Assembly (NCBI GenBank): GCA_022560555.1
Contig: JADFSZ010000065.1
Coordinates: 1 to 8,802, forward strand
Direction of reading: 5' to 3'
Length of the DNA: 8,802 nt
Origin: PVC group bacterium
GTDB taxonomy: Bacteria; GCA-001730085; JADFSZ01
Below are positions 1 to 6,656 of this stretch, in pieces. The position numbers were made by a program, and so were the translations under genes. The notes beneath the pieces are model-generated. The model ran no database searches, was not told where the DNA came from, and was given only the letters and a program-made list of their open reading frames with translations. How positions within the stretch are numbered: position 1 is the stretch's first letter; each line of letters opens with the position of its first letter.

Positions 1-167
1 AAAACGTTCTCGGTAGAATCGTTCAAGTCTTGTACTTCATGATCCATCCTATCAACAGATACCATACTTTGAGGTGAATCATCCGCAAGCACCTCAGCAC
101 TCAGGATAGATCCCCGGAGCAAAATAAAAAAACAAGCGACATAGATAATATGGCAAATTCTTCTCAT
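1..167 (-). CDS. Secreted or envelope protein of unknown function, N-terminal part only
   Basis: Reading leftward from ATG at 167, 55 codons stay open to the window edge, so the gene is cut off by the window. The first residues form a Sec-type signal peptide: a basic start (MRRICH), a hydrophobic core (IIYVACFFILL), then a polar stretch ending VLA before an acidic mature start (DDSPQ), giving a plausible cleavage after about residue 28. No lipobox cysteine sits at the cleavage site. The visible mature part (about 27 residues) is acidic and polar and shows no recognisable domain. Neither ATG 167 nor the in-frame GTG at 188 has a convincing Shine-Dalgarno; the ATG is chosen because it leaves a normal signal peptide. 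A good promoter lies at 231-259. Export is well supported; the protein's role cannot be told from this fragment. Confidence 0.7.
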   Translation of the reverse strand, partial: MRRICHIIYVACFFILLRGSILSAEVLADDSPQSMVSVDRMDHEVQDLNDSTENV

Positions 168-206
168 AAGCTTAAGTAGCGTTCGCACTGGAAAGAGGGA
201 AATGTT

Positions 207-235
207 TTGATCTCGCTCCTAAAAAGCTGTATTAT
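207..235 (+). promoter_or_regulatory. Sigma70-type promoter for the histidine kinase gene
   Basis: TTGATC (207-212), a 17-bp spacer and TATTAT (230-235) form a good match on the plus strand. Transcription would begin near 242, giving a leader of about 100 nt that contains the three 17-bp repeats. Its -10 shares five base pairs with the -10 of the opposing promoter, so polymerase should not be able to occupy both at once. Confidence 0.5.
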
Positions 236-259
236 ATGAAAGTGGCTGCACATCTACAA
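231..259 (-). promoter_or_regulatory. Sigma70-type promoter for the leftward secreted-protein gene
   Basis: On the minus strand a perfect TATAAT (236-231) is preceded, after exactly 17 bp, by TTGTAG (259-254). The -10 is consensus and the -35 matches only its TTG half. Transcription would start near 224, giving a leader of about 57 nt before ATG 167. It overlaps the rightward promoter at 207-235. Confidence 0.55.
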
Positions 260-270
260 TAGTTTTATTA

Positions 271-321
271 AAAAATCCGTTTTATTGAAAAATCCGTTTT
301 ATTGAAAAACCTGCTTTATTG
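271..321 (+). repeat. 17-bp direct tandem repeat, three units
   Basis: Two identical units of AAAAATCCGTTTTATTG (271-287, 288-304) are followed by a third with three differences (AAAAACCTGCTTTATTG, 305-321). The array ends 23 bp before the kinase start codon and lies in its predicted 5' leader. The period is not a multiple of three and each unit junction contains TGA, so it is not coding. There are no unique spacers, so it is not a CRISPR. Confidence 0.9.
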
Positions 322-344
322 AAGCACATGCAAGCGCTAAAACC

Positions 345-1373
345 GTGAATCAAAAAATCACAAAAATCAATCATTCTAAAGGATATCGTGATAACCTGTT
401 TCTAGCTTTCCCTATCTTTTTACTCGTGATGGTTCTGTCCGTTGCCGTTTTTTTCATCATCACAAACACAAACACTCAGGGGATGATCCTGGCATCCTTC
501 ACTTTGCTCGTTGGATGCATCTTGCTTTTGTTTACTCTCACTGTGACGATTTTAAGACAAAAAAAACGACCTTCAGCCCCCCTCGTGGATGAACCGCAAG
601 ACACCGATTCTAACGATCAAAAAGCCATTGAAGACAAAATATTCGAAAACATATCCCATGAGCTAAGAACCCCTCTCGTATCCATTCGAGGATACACAAA
701 CATGCTTCTCGCTCAAAAACTCGGACCTTTAACAGAGGCTCAGTCAAAGTGTCTTGAAACCTGCCAGAAAGGCATTGATCATCTGACCCGTATGATCACA
801 CAGTTGATCGATCTCGCGCGAATGAAAGCAGGCGACGAAGCCCTTCAAATTGAATCCGTTCATTTGCCCAAATTGATTCATGCGGCAATCCAAGGCATTT
901 CACCGGACCTGAACGCTCAACACATTAAACTCACAAAAAACATCAAGTTGGATTTTCCGATGCTTGAAGGTGATGCCCGAAAATTGAGCACACTTTTGTA
1001 TGAGTTATTAAACAACGCCATCAAACACAATATCCCGTCCGGAGAAATCACGATTAATGTAATGGACAGTCCCGCTCAGGTTACGATCGAAATCGTCAAT
1101 ACCTGCCTTGGGGTTGATCCCGAACATTTTTCAAAGTTATTTAAGCCGTTTTATCAAGATCCAAAAAAAAGCTCGTCCCAACAACCCGGACTCGGCCTTG
1201 GGCTTACTTTGGCAAAAGAAATTATTCATCTTCACCATGGTCATATTCACGCGAAAGTGGAATCAAACTCAAAAGTGACACTTTCCTTCACCCTGCCCAA
1301 AAATCTTTCTGTTCTTATCCAAAAGAACACGGCCGCGTTAGGTCAAGCTTCAAAAAACACCTCTCCGGCATGA
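345..1373 (+). CDS. Membrane-bound sensor histidine kinase, no sensor domain visible
   Basis: A 342-residue two-component sensor kinase that would autophosphorylate and pass phosphate to a response regulator. Two transmembrane helices (about 17-40 and 47-70) are separated by only a few residues, so there is almost no periplasmic loop; any sensing is probably within the membrane or via partners. A variable linker (71-98) leads to the HisKA domain with the H-box FENISHELRTPL, phospho-acceptor His105. The HATPase domain has an N-box (LLYELLNNAIKH, 218-229), an F-box (KLFKPFY, 264-270) and a G2 box (GLGLGLTLAK, 282-291). The G1 box is degenerate: NTCLG (252-256) in place of DTGIG. The start is GTG 345; no strong Shine-Dalgarno is seen, and the ATG at 328 is out of frame. 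No response regulator is adjacent, so the kinase is an orphan within this window. Its last 31 bp overlap the end of birA on the other strand. Confidence 0.9.
   Translation: MNQKITKINHSKGYRDNLFLAFPIFLLVMVLSVAVFFIITNTNTQGMILASFTLLVGCILLLFTLTVTILRQKKRPSAPLVDEPQDTDSNDQKAIEDKIFENISHELRTPLVSIRGYTNMLLAQKLGPLTEAQSKCLETCQKGIDHLTRMITQLIDLARMKAGDEALQIESVHLPKLIHAAIQGISPDLNAQHIKLTKNIKLDFPMLEGDARKLSTLLYELLNNAIKHNIPSGEITINVMDSPAQVTIEIVNTCLGVDPEHFSKLFKPFYQDPKKSSSQQPGLGLGLTLAKEIIHLHHGHIHAKVESNSKVTLSFTLPKNLSVLIQKNTAALGQASKNTSPA
1310..1329 (-). terminator. Possible weak terminator hairpin downstream of birA
   Basis: Reading leftward past the birA stop, TGTTCTT and AAGAACA form a 7-bp stem with a 6-nt loop, followed a few bases later by a run of five T. 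The stem is AT-rich and the T run is offset, so this is a weak candidate. It lies inside the coding sequence of the convergent kinase gene. Confidence 0.2.
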
Positions 1374-2110
1374 ACAATTTCACGCGCCCCGTTTCTGGCC
1401 TCAATAACAAGTCCTCCGTCATCACGCAAAGTCACCGGCTTTCCCATAATACATCTTTTCCCGATCACAATTTTTATTTCTTTGCGCTCTAAAACAATAT
1501 TGTCCTTCCACTCTTTGATAACTCTTTGTCTATCTCCGCTTGAGATAAAATGGCAGTAGGATGAGAATATTTCCAAAAGTTTTTGAAGAACTTCTTTTCG
1601 ATCCGGTTTAGGCGCATTGTTCAGAAGGCGGTGCATATCCGTCATTTTCATTTTTAAATAATCAGGAGTCGAATCTTCGGAAAAATTCACATTGAGTCCG
1701 ATCCCAACTATCAGAAATTTTTCATCATGTTGTTTTGAATGAACTTCTAACAATACCCCCCCAATCTTTTTTTTCATTACATAGACATCGTTCGGCCATC
1801 TCAACTGAGCCCGAATCCCGTAAAATTCTAATAAACGAACAACAGTGAGCGACGCCGCCTGTGTGTACAACAGAACATCCTTCTTGTTTTCCAGCTTAAT
1901 AATAATCGAACACCACACGCCCCCGTCTCTGGGCGAAATCCACTTACGGTTCACTCTTCCGCGTCCGTGGGTTTGTTCATCAGCCACCACGACAATCCCA
2001 TGAGCTTTGTGTTCTCGAAGCATAATTTCAACGGCTTTAGTGTTTGTGCTGGTCACACTATCAAACCAAAGCACTTTTTTGCCGATTTTATACGGATGGA
2101 GTTGTTTCAT
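1343..2110 (-). CDS. birA: Biotin--[acetyl-CoA-carboxylase] ligase (BirA), no DNA-binding domain
   Basis: Activates biotin with ATP to biotinyl-5'-AMP and attaches it to the lysine of a biotin carrier protein in the cytoplasm. The 255-residue protein shows the BPL/LplA catalytic fold: STNT (21-24), the biotinyl-AMP loop in THGRGRVNRKW (47-57), RWPNDV (104-109), KKIGGVLLEV with catalytic-type Lys115 (114-123) and GIGLNVN (136-142). A C-terminal SH3-like domain covers about 205-255. It starts directly with the catalytic domain and lacks the winged-helix region of E. coli BirA, so it is a class I ligase unlikely to repress biotin genes. Its ATG overlaps the preceding stop as ATGA, with no clear Shine-Dalgarno, so translation is probably coupled to the tautomerase gene. 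It is the last gene of the leftward run. Confidence 0.95.
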   Translation of the reverse strand: MKQLHPYKIGKKVLWFDSVTSTNTKAVEIMLREHKAHGIVVVADEQTHGRGRVNRKWISPRDGGVWCSIIIKLENKKDVLLYTQAASLTVVRLLEFYGIRAQLRWPNDVYVMKKKIGGVLLEVHSKQHDEKFLIVGIGLNVNFSEDSTPDYLKMKMTDMHRLLNNAPKPDRKEVLQKLLEIFSSYCHFISSGDRQRVIKEWKDNIVLERKEIKIVIGKRCIMGKPVTLRDDGGLVIEARNGAREIVHAGEVFFEA

Positions 2111-2301
2111 GCGGAGTCAGATAATTCCAGAAGCTTCCCGCCCACAGCCCAGTTTTGCCCGGGCACTTCGTCAAAAACAATATACGTATCTTTGGGTGGT
2201 TTGCCTGCATGTTTTTCCAAGGAATCTGTTATGTCCTGAGAAATTCTTTCTTTTTGATCCCGGGATAACGCGCCTTTCACTTTAACATTAACGTACGGCA
2301 T
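2107..2301 (-). CDS. 4-oxalocrotonate tautomerase family protein
   Basis: A 64-residue protein, the usual size of the small tautomerase subunit. MPYVNVKV at the N-terminus supplies the hallmark proline that becomes the catalytic N-terminal base after Met removal. The rest follows the family pattern: DQKERISQDITDSL, then PP.DTYIVFDEVP, then NWAVGG. Numbered from Pro1, the positions of Arg11 and Arg39 in classical 4-oxalocrotonate tautomerase are Leu and Tyr, and Phe50 is Trp, so the catechol-pathway substrate is unlikely and the true substrate is unknown. A strong AGGAGG (2308-2313) stands 6 nt before the ATG. The gene follows the tonB-like gene by 13 bp and overlaps birA by 4 nt. No aromatic-degradation genes are nearby. 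Confidence 0.9.
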   Translation of the reverse strand: MPYVNVKVKGALSRDQKERISQDITDSLEKHAGKPPKDTYIVFDEVPGQNWAVGGKLLELSDSA

Positions 2302-2314
2302 AAAGCTCCTCCTT

Positions 2315-3001
2315 TTATCTTTTATCGAGATCGAACGTGATGGTTGTATAAAATCTTAAAACTTTCAATGATAAATCATCCGGAAAAGCATCATAGGGGG
2401 CCGCTTTTCGTATAGCTTCCAACGCGGCCAGGTCCAACTCCAAGCGATCCGAAGCTAAAAATATTTCACTGTACTCTAATTTCCCCGTGCGATCAATCGA
2501 CAGGGCCACCACAACTTGGCCTTCCTGTCCCAGCAAACGGGCCAGTCGGGGAAACCTGACAAACCGGCCGATTTTTTCCACACAATGATTTTTGTACTCT
2601 TTTATCAGCTTTTCCTGAAGATCGATGGATCTAACAATATCATCTTCTGAGATATCTTTTGTAAAATCTTCTTCGGCAAGTTTTCTGACAATAGCTTCAA
2701 GACTTTTTCGGAATGCCTCAGGATGGCGTCCTAAATATTGGACCGCTTCTTCAACCTTGATGCGGCGTTGCTCATGAGTTTCTTTCCGAGGGTCCTCTTG
2801 ATCGCGCTTGGGAGCGATAACATCCATATCCTTTGCGCTCACATCCTCAACTTTCCGAAAATCTCCGAATTCCATCAACAGCCCTTTGGACAATGCTGAA
2901 TCCATGCGGTGTCCTAACGGGAGCCCCATGATAAAAACATGAAATAAAGCCGACAAGAATATGAATGAAACGAATAATATATGGCTTTCTCTTGTGACCA
3001 T
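2315..3001 (-). CDS. TonB-like energy-transducing protein
   Basis: A 228-residue inner-membrane protein expected to pass energy from the ExbB-ExbD motor to outer-membrane transporters. One N-terminal transmembrane helix lies at about 8-28 (HILFVSFIFLSALFHVFIMG), with a short cytoplasmic start. Residues 145-228 match the TonB C-terminal domain: RFPRLARLLGQEGQVVV, then SIDRTGKLEYSEI, then LDLAALEAIRKAAPYDAFP. The linker between them (about 40-145) is charged and predicted helical rather than the proline-rich rod of classical TonB. The ATG lies one base after the exbD stop, so it is translated from the same message. The triad order exbB-exbD-tonB supports the call. A TolA-like role in envelope upkeep is possible, but no tolB or pal gene is visible. 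Confidence 0.85.
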   Translation of the reverse strand: MVTRESHILFVSFIFLSALFHVFIMGLPLGHRMDSALSKGLLMEFGDFRKVEDVSAKDMDVIAPKRDQEDPRKETHEQRRIKVEEAVQYLGRHPEAFRKSLEAIVRKLAEEDFTKDISEDDIVRSIDLQEKLIKEYKNHCVEKIGRFVRFPRLARLLGQEGQVVVALSIDRTGKLEYSEIFLASDRLELDLAALEAIRKAAPYDAFPDDLSLKVLRFYTTITFDLDKR

Positions 3002-3002
3002 A

Positions 3003-3404
3003 TTAAAGAGCTTGGGTTCTTAACACAACACCGCTGAATCCTGATTTTTTAATCGTCTCTAACACCCGGCACACATCTTCATACAGCAGCTTCCGCTCGG
3101 CATGAAAAAGAACTTTTTGATCCTTTTTCTCTTGCGCCTTCTTTTTAAGATAAGCGGGCAAATCACCTAATGAGATTTTCTTCTGATTGACATAGATGGA
3201 TTTGTCCCCGGTAACATAAATCTCCAATGGGGATTCAACATAAGTTTGAGTCGTATAACGAACACGGGGAAGACGGATGGATATCCCTTGCTTCCAGGCA
3301 GAACTTGATGTCAAAAGAAAAAATATCAAGAGCAAAAAAACCACATCAATCAGAGGAGCCAAATTGATGCGGCGCATCACTGTCCTACGCCCCTTAAACT
3401 CCAT
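3003..3404 (-). CDS. exbD: ExbD/TolR family proton-motor subunit
   Basis: Partner of ExbB in the proton-driven inner-membrane motor. Numbered from the ATG at 3404 (133 residues), a short basic cytoplasmic segment leads to RINLAPLIDVVFLLLIFFLL, the single transmembrane helix with the conserved proton-carrying Asp20 (Asp25 in E. coli ExbD). The remainder (about 40-133) is the periplasmic domain, with VLFHAERKLLYEDVCRVLETIKKSGF resembling the usual ExbD/TolR end. The frame also opens at GTG 3422, giving six more residues, but ATG 3404 has a GGAG nine bases upstream and gives the typical ExbD N-terminus. The start lies inside exbB, overlapping it by 11 bp, which suggests translational coupling. 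Confidence 0.9.
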   Translation of the reverse strand: MEFKGRRTVMRRINLAPLIDVVFLLLIFFLLTSSSAWKQGISIRLPRVRYTTQTYVESPLEIYVTGDKSIYVNQKKISLGDLPAYLKKKAQEKKDQKVLFHAERKLLYEDVCRVLETIKKSGFSGVVLRTQAL

Positions 3405-4062
3405 AATCCATGTCTCCGGCACGTTCCTCAGTCATGACATTGATGTTCCGAGAGCCAAAATGCCGCCCCAAGATATCCTCGAGATAAAGACGGGTGTTAA
3501 ACATAATCGTATCAATTTTTCCCGAAAGAATATGATAGGCCATCAAAATAGGAATAGCCACAATCAGGCCGGCCGCTGTGGTGACCAGCGCCTCCCAGAT
3601 CCCGCCGGCCAGTTGAGAGGGATTGACATCGCCGGACATCTGATAAATTTTCATAAAAGCTTTAATCATTCCTAAAACCGTTCCCAATAATCCCATAAGC
3701 GGCGTAATCGCCCCCATCATTCCCAATGAGGGGAGAAATCTTTGAAGAAGTCTCATTTCCCGGGACCCCTCAACAGACACTTTTCTTGCTAAAATGTCTC
3801 CGGCAATCCATCCGTCTTTAAATACATTGCGGAGGATATACCCTAAGGGATGGTTGACGTTTTGACATCGATTTTTGATTTCTTCAAAATTTTGGTTTTC
3901 GGAGGCTTTGATAAGAGCCTGCAGTGTTTCCGGATCAAGTGTTTTAATCTTCGAAAGAACATAGATCCGCTCAAAAATCATTCCTAAGGCTATGACGGAA
4001 ACCATGAGGATCGGAACCATCGTGACTCCGCCGCTCACAATAAAATCTTTAATCGTCTCCAT
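3394..4062 (-). CDS. exbB: MotA/TolQ/ExbB proton channel subunit
   Basis: A 222-residue inner-membrane protein that forms the pentameric proton channel around ExbD. Three transmembrane helices are visible, the expected topology: about 12-31 (VTMVPILMVSVIALGMIFER), 112-136 and 157-179. A cytoplasmic loop of about 75 residues lies between the first two. The family signature AITPLMGLLGTVLGMIKAF (118-136) contains Thr128, and GIWEALVTTAAGLIVAIP (154-171) contains Glu157 and Thr162; these align with Thr148, Glu176 and Thr181 of E. coli ExbB, which line the proton path. The start ATG has a purine-rich GGGGAAG upstream. It follows purN by 35 bp and overlaps exbD. Confidence 0.92.
   Translation of the reverse strand: METIKDFIVSGGVTMVPILMVSVIALGMIFERIYVLSKIKTLDPETLQALIKASENQNFEEIKNRCQNVNHPLGYILRNVFKDGWIAGDILARKVSVEGSREMRLLQRFLPSLGMMGAITPLMGLLGTVLGMIKAFMKIYQMSGDVNPSQLAGGIWEALVTTAAGLIVAIPILMAYHILSGKIDTIMFNTRLYLEDILGRHFGSRNINVMTEERAGDMDYGV
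3414..3417 (-). promoter_or_regulatory. Shine-Dalgarno GGAG that favours the exbD start at 3404
   Basis: GGAG on the minus strand lies 9 nt before ATG 3404, inside the end of exbB. The alternative GTG at 3422 has a GAGG only 3 nt upstream, which is too close for good initiation. Confidence 0.5.
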
Positions 4063-4097
4063 GAAAAACTTCCCCTTTCATAAAACCCATGAGGACC

Positions 4098-4712
4098 CTA
4101 CGAAGTCAAAACTCGTCGGCCTTGAATATGAATTTTTTTATTTGCGATCAATCTGATCGCTTCAGAATAAATCCGATGCTCTTCGTTTAATATTCTAATT
4201 GACAATGTCTCTTCGGTGTCATCGTCTTTGACGGGCACGGCGGCCTGAATGATAATGGGGCCTGTATCTGTTCCTTCATCCACAAAATGAACCGTACAAC
4301 CCGAAAATTTCACGCCATAATTCATGGCTTTTTTCTGAACATTTAAGCCGGGAAATGACGGCAAAAGCGCGGGATGAATATTGATAATCCGCAAGGGAAA
4401 GGCTTTCAAAAGAGCTTCTTTGACGATACGCATATAGCCCGCCAAACAAACAAGCTCGACTTGATGTTCTTCGAGACATTCAACGATACGCCTCTCAATA
4501 TCGGGCTCCGTCTTCGTTTTAGCGGCTCCGCCGGAGATAGTGAATGCCGGAATATTTTCGTCCCGGGCGCGCACAAGGGCTCCCGCGTTCTCAACGTCAC
4601 TAATCACGCATGTAATCTCGGCATCCAACAACCCTTGTTGAATCTGATCTATGACCGCTTGGAGATTTGATCCACGCCCCGAAGCTAAGAAGCCTAATCG
4701 AATTTTTGCCAT
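4098..4712 (-). CDS. purN: Phosphoribosylglycinamide formyltransferase 1 (GAR transformylase)
   Basis: Transfers a formyl group from 10-formyltetrahydrofolate to GAR in step 3 of purine synthesis, in the cytoplasm. The 204-residue length is typical. The N-terminus LGFLASGRGSNLQAVID (6-22) is the phosphate-binding loop for GAR. The catalytic residues are all present: Asn111 and His113 in INIHPALLPSFPG and Asp149 in DEGTDTGPIII, equivalent to Asn106, His108 and Asp144 in E. coli. The usual PGLH of the following segment is PGLN here, a mild difference. The gene follows rfbD by 27 bp with only a weak Shine-Dalgarno and precedes exbB. No other purine genes are near, so it seems to be carried in the run rather than part of a pur cluster. 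Confidence 0.95.
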   Translation of the reverse strand: MAKIRLGFLASGRGSNLQAVIDQIQQGLLDAEITCVISDVENAGALVRARDENIPAFTISGGAAKTKTEPDIERRIVECLEEHQVELVCLAGYMRIVKEALLKAFPLRIINIHPALLPSFPGLNVQKKAMNYGVKFSGCTVHFVDEGTDTGPIIIQAAVPVKDDDTEETLSIRILNEEHRIYSEAIRLIANKKIHIQGRRVLTS

Positions 4713-4739
4713 AAGGTTTATCTTTCGTTTAAGAAATAA

Positions 4740-5603
4740 TTAACGGCGTTGTAAGCGCTTTATTTCAGCTACGCATTCTTGAAAGGCTTCATTCCACCCG
4801 CGCAGGGGAACCCCCAACAACCGGCTTAATTTTGTATTGTCCATGACAGAATATTTGGGCCGTCTTGCTTTGGTCCGGTAATCTTCTGTTTTGATCCTTT
4901 GGATTTTTATGACGTTCGTTTTAAATTTTTCTTGAATGGCACAGGCAAAATCATACCAAGACAACGACCCGGTGTTGTTCGCATGATAAATTCCAAAGTC
5001 CTCTGGGTTTTTTTTAATAAGTTCTCTGATAATCCGGGCAAGGTCTCTAACATAAGTCGGCGAACCAATTTGATCATCCACAACCGACATATCTTGTCCT
5101 TTATCGATAGAAGACATCACTTTTTGAACAAAGTTCGTGCCCCTCGCCGCGTAAAGCCATCCTGCCCGTAAAATAAAGGCCCGATCGGAAACAGCCTGAA
5201 TTTTTTTCTCCCCTTCATATTTAGATTGTCCGTAAGCACTGATAGGGTCCGGAATATCCTGCTCCCGGTAAGGCGTATCCTTTTGACCGTCAAACACATA
5301 ATCCGTGCTGATATGAATCAATTTTATGGAATTCTCATGACAAATCCGCGCGAGATTCTCCACGGCCATAACATTAACTCTTCTCGCTTGATCAAATTCG
5401 CTTTCAGCTGTCTCAACATTTGTGTAAGCGGCGCAATTGATGAGCCAGTCCGGTTTCTCCCGCGTGATAAGGGCAGAGATATGATCAAATCGGCAGATAT
5501 CACACTGTTCGCGATTCAACGAGATAACTTCAAACTCACCCGTTAATTGGGAGGTAACGTCTTGGCCCAACATTCCCCTACCACCTGTAATAAGAATCTT
5601 CAC
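4740..5603 (-). CDS. rfbD: dTDP-4-dehydrorhamnose reductase (RfbD/RmlD)
   Basis: Catalyses the last step of dTDP-L-rhamnose synthesis, NAD(P)H-dependent reduction of the 4-keto sugar. The 287-residue protein is an extended short-chain dehydrogenase: nucleotide-binding GGRGMLG (7-13), NCAAYTNVETAE (56-67), HISTDYVFDG (97-106), the YxxxK catalytic pair in YGQSK (Tyr124, Lys128), and DDQIGSPTYVRDLAR (176-190), which is typical of RmlD. The start is GTG 5603, with AAGG six bases upstream; that AAGG sits in a short dyad (5609-5620). It follows rfbB by 42 bp and precedes purN by 27 bp. Confidence 0.95.
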   Translation of the reverse strand: MKILITGGRGMLGQDVTSQLTGEFEVISLNREQCDICRFDHISALITREKPDWLINCAAYTNVETAESEFDQARRVNVMAVENLARICHENSIKLIHISTDYVFDGQKDTPYREQDIPDPISAYGQSKYEGEKKIQAVSDRAFILRAGWLYAARGTNFVQKVMSSIDKGQDMSVVDDQIGSPTYVRDLARIIRELIKKNPEDFGIYHANNTGSLSWYDFACAIQEKFKTNVIKIQRIKTEDYRTKARRPKYSVMDNTKLSRLLGVPLRGWNEAFQECVAEIKRLQRR

Positions 5604-5645
5604 AACAAGCCTTCTAAGGCATCCTGTTCATGGACATGCAGGTGT

Positions 5646-6656
5646 TTACCTCTGATGGCCATACATCCGTTGGTAATACTCCTTGTATTCACCGCTCTTA
5701 ATCCTCTTCCACCACTCTTGATTGTCCCGGTACCAGGAAACGGTTTCGGCCAAACCTGTTTGAAAATCCTTTTTTGGATTCCATCCGAGGGCTTTCATTT
5801 TGTCAAAGTTTAAGGAGTACCTTCGATCATGTCCTAGTCGATCCTTCACGGGTTTGATATGTGTCGGATCAATTTCCAATTGCTGACAAATCATTTGAGC
5901 CACATCCCGATTTTCCAGCTCTTGGCCGGCGCCAATATTGTAGACTTCGCCGCTTTTGCCATATTTCAAAACAACATCCAAGGCATCAACATGATCTTCA
6001 ACATAGATCCAATCACGAATATTTTTTCCGTCACCGTAGAGCGGCAAATCCATCCCTTCGATCGCGTTTGTGATAAAAAGAGGGATAAGTTTTTCCGGAT
6101 ATTGATAGGGGCCGTAGTTGTTGGAGGCACGCGTGATAATAACATTGATTTGATATGTCGCAAAATACGAATAGGCCATTCTCTCGGCCCCGGCCTTGCT
6201 GGCCGAATAGGGGTTACGGGGCATAAGCGGGGATGATTCAGAAAAACTGCCTTCGTTTATACTTCCGTACACTTCGTCTGTGCTGATCTGGATAAACTTT
6301 TTAACCTCATACTTTCGTGCCGCTTCCAATAATACATAGGCGCCATACACATCCGTCATGATAAATTGCCCGGGAGATTCGATCGAGCGATCAACATGTG
6401 TTTCTGCCGCAAAATTAAAAATATTTTCGAATCGATATTCTTCAAACAGACGTTCAACTTGTTTGGTGTCGACAATATCTCCCCGGACAAAAGAAAAATT
6501 GCTTTTTTTCTCAATCTCGGACAAATTTTCTTTGCGGCCGGCATACGTCAGCTTATCCAAGACAACCCAATGTGTCTCGGGATAACGTCCGACCATCATC
6601 CGGGCAAAATTACTGCCGATAAATCCCGCTCCGCCTGTGATCAGACATGCTTTCAT
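5646..6656 (-). CDS. rfbB: dTDP-glucose 4,6-dehydratase (RfbB/RmlB)
   Basis: Converts dTDP-glucose to dTDP-4-keto-6-deoxyglucose, the second step toward dTDP-L-rhamnose, using bound NAD. Numbered from ATG 6656 (336 residues), the NAD loop is GGAGFIG (8-14), the catalytic Thr-Asp-Glu is in STDEVYG (Thr126, Asp127, Glu128), YSASK supplies Tyr150 and Lys154, and RASNNYGPYQYPEKLIP (176-192) is characteristic of RmlB. The frame is open 15 codons further up (to 6701), but those residues are basic, precede the Rossmann strand and lie within rfbA. ATG 6656 forms a 4-nt ATGA overlap with the rfbA stop, indicating coupled translation. Confidence 0.96.
   Translation of the reverse strand: MKACLITGGAGFIGSNFARMMVGRYPETHWVVLDKLTYAGRKENLSEIEKKSNFSFVRGDIVDTKQVERLFEEYRFENIFNFAAETHVDRSIESPGQFIMTDVYGAYVLLEAARKYEVKKFIQISTDEVYGSINEGSFSESSPLMPRNPYSASKAGAERMAYSYFATYQINVIITRASNNYGPYQYPEKLIPLFITNAIEGMDLPLYGDGKNIRDWIYVEDHVDALDVVLKYGKSGEVYNIGAGQELENRDVAQMICQQLEIDPTHIKPVKDRLGHDRRYSLNFDKMKALGWNPKKDFQTGLAETVSWYRDNQEWWKRIKSGEYKEYYQRMYGHQR

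Noticed and set aside
168-188. Longer start (GTG 188) for the left-edge secreted protein
   Set aside because: It has no Shine-Dalgarno either, and the seven added residues give a less typical signal-peptide n-region than ATG 167.
271-321. Repeats considered as a CRISPR array
   Set aside because: The units are 17 bp, directly adjacent with no unique spacers, and only three in number; no cas genes are present.
1967-2285. Two rightward frames of about 90 codons opposite birA and the tautomerase
   Set aside because: They are antisense shadows of two genes with clear family motifs and lack ribosome sites and recognisable domains.
5609-5620. Short dyad GCCTTCTAAGGC over the rfbD ribosome site as a regulatory hairpin
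   Set aside because: A four-base stem with a four-base loop is too weak to claim regulation without conservation data.
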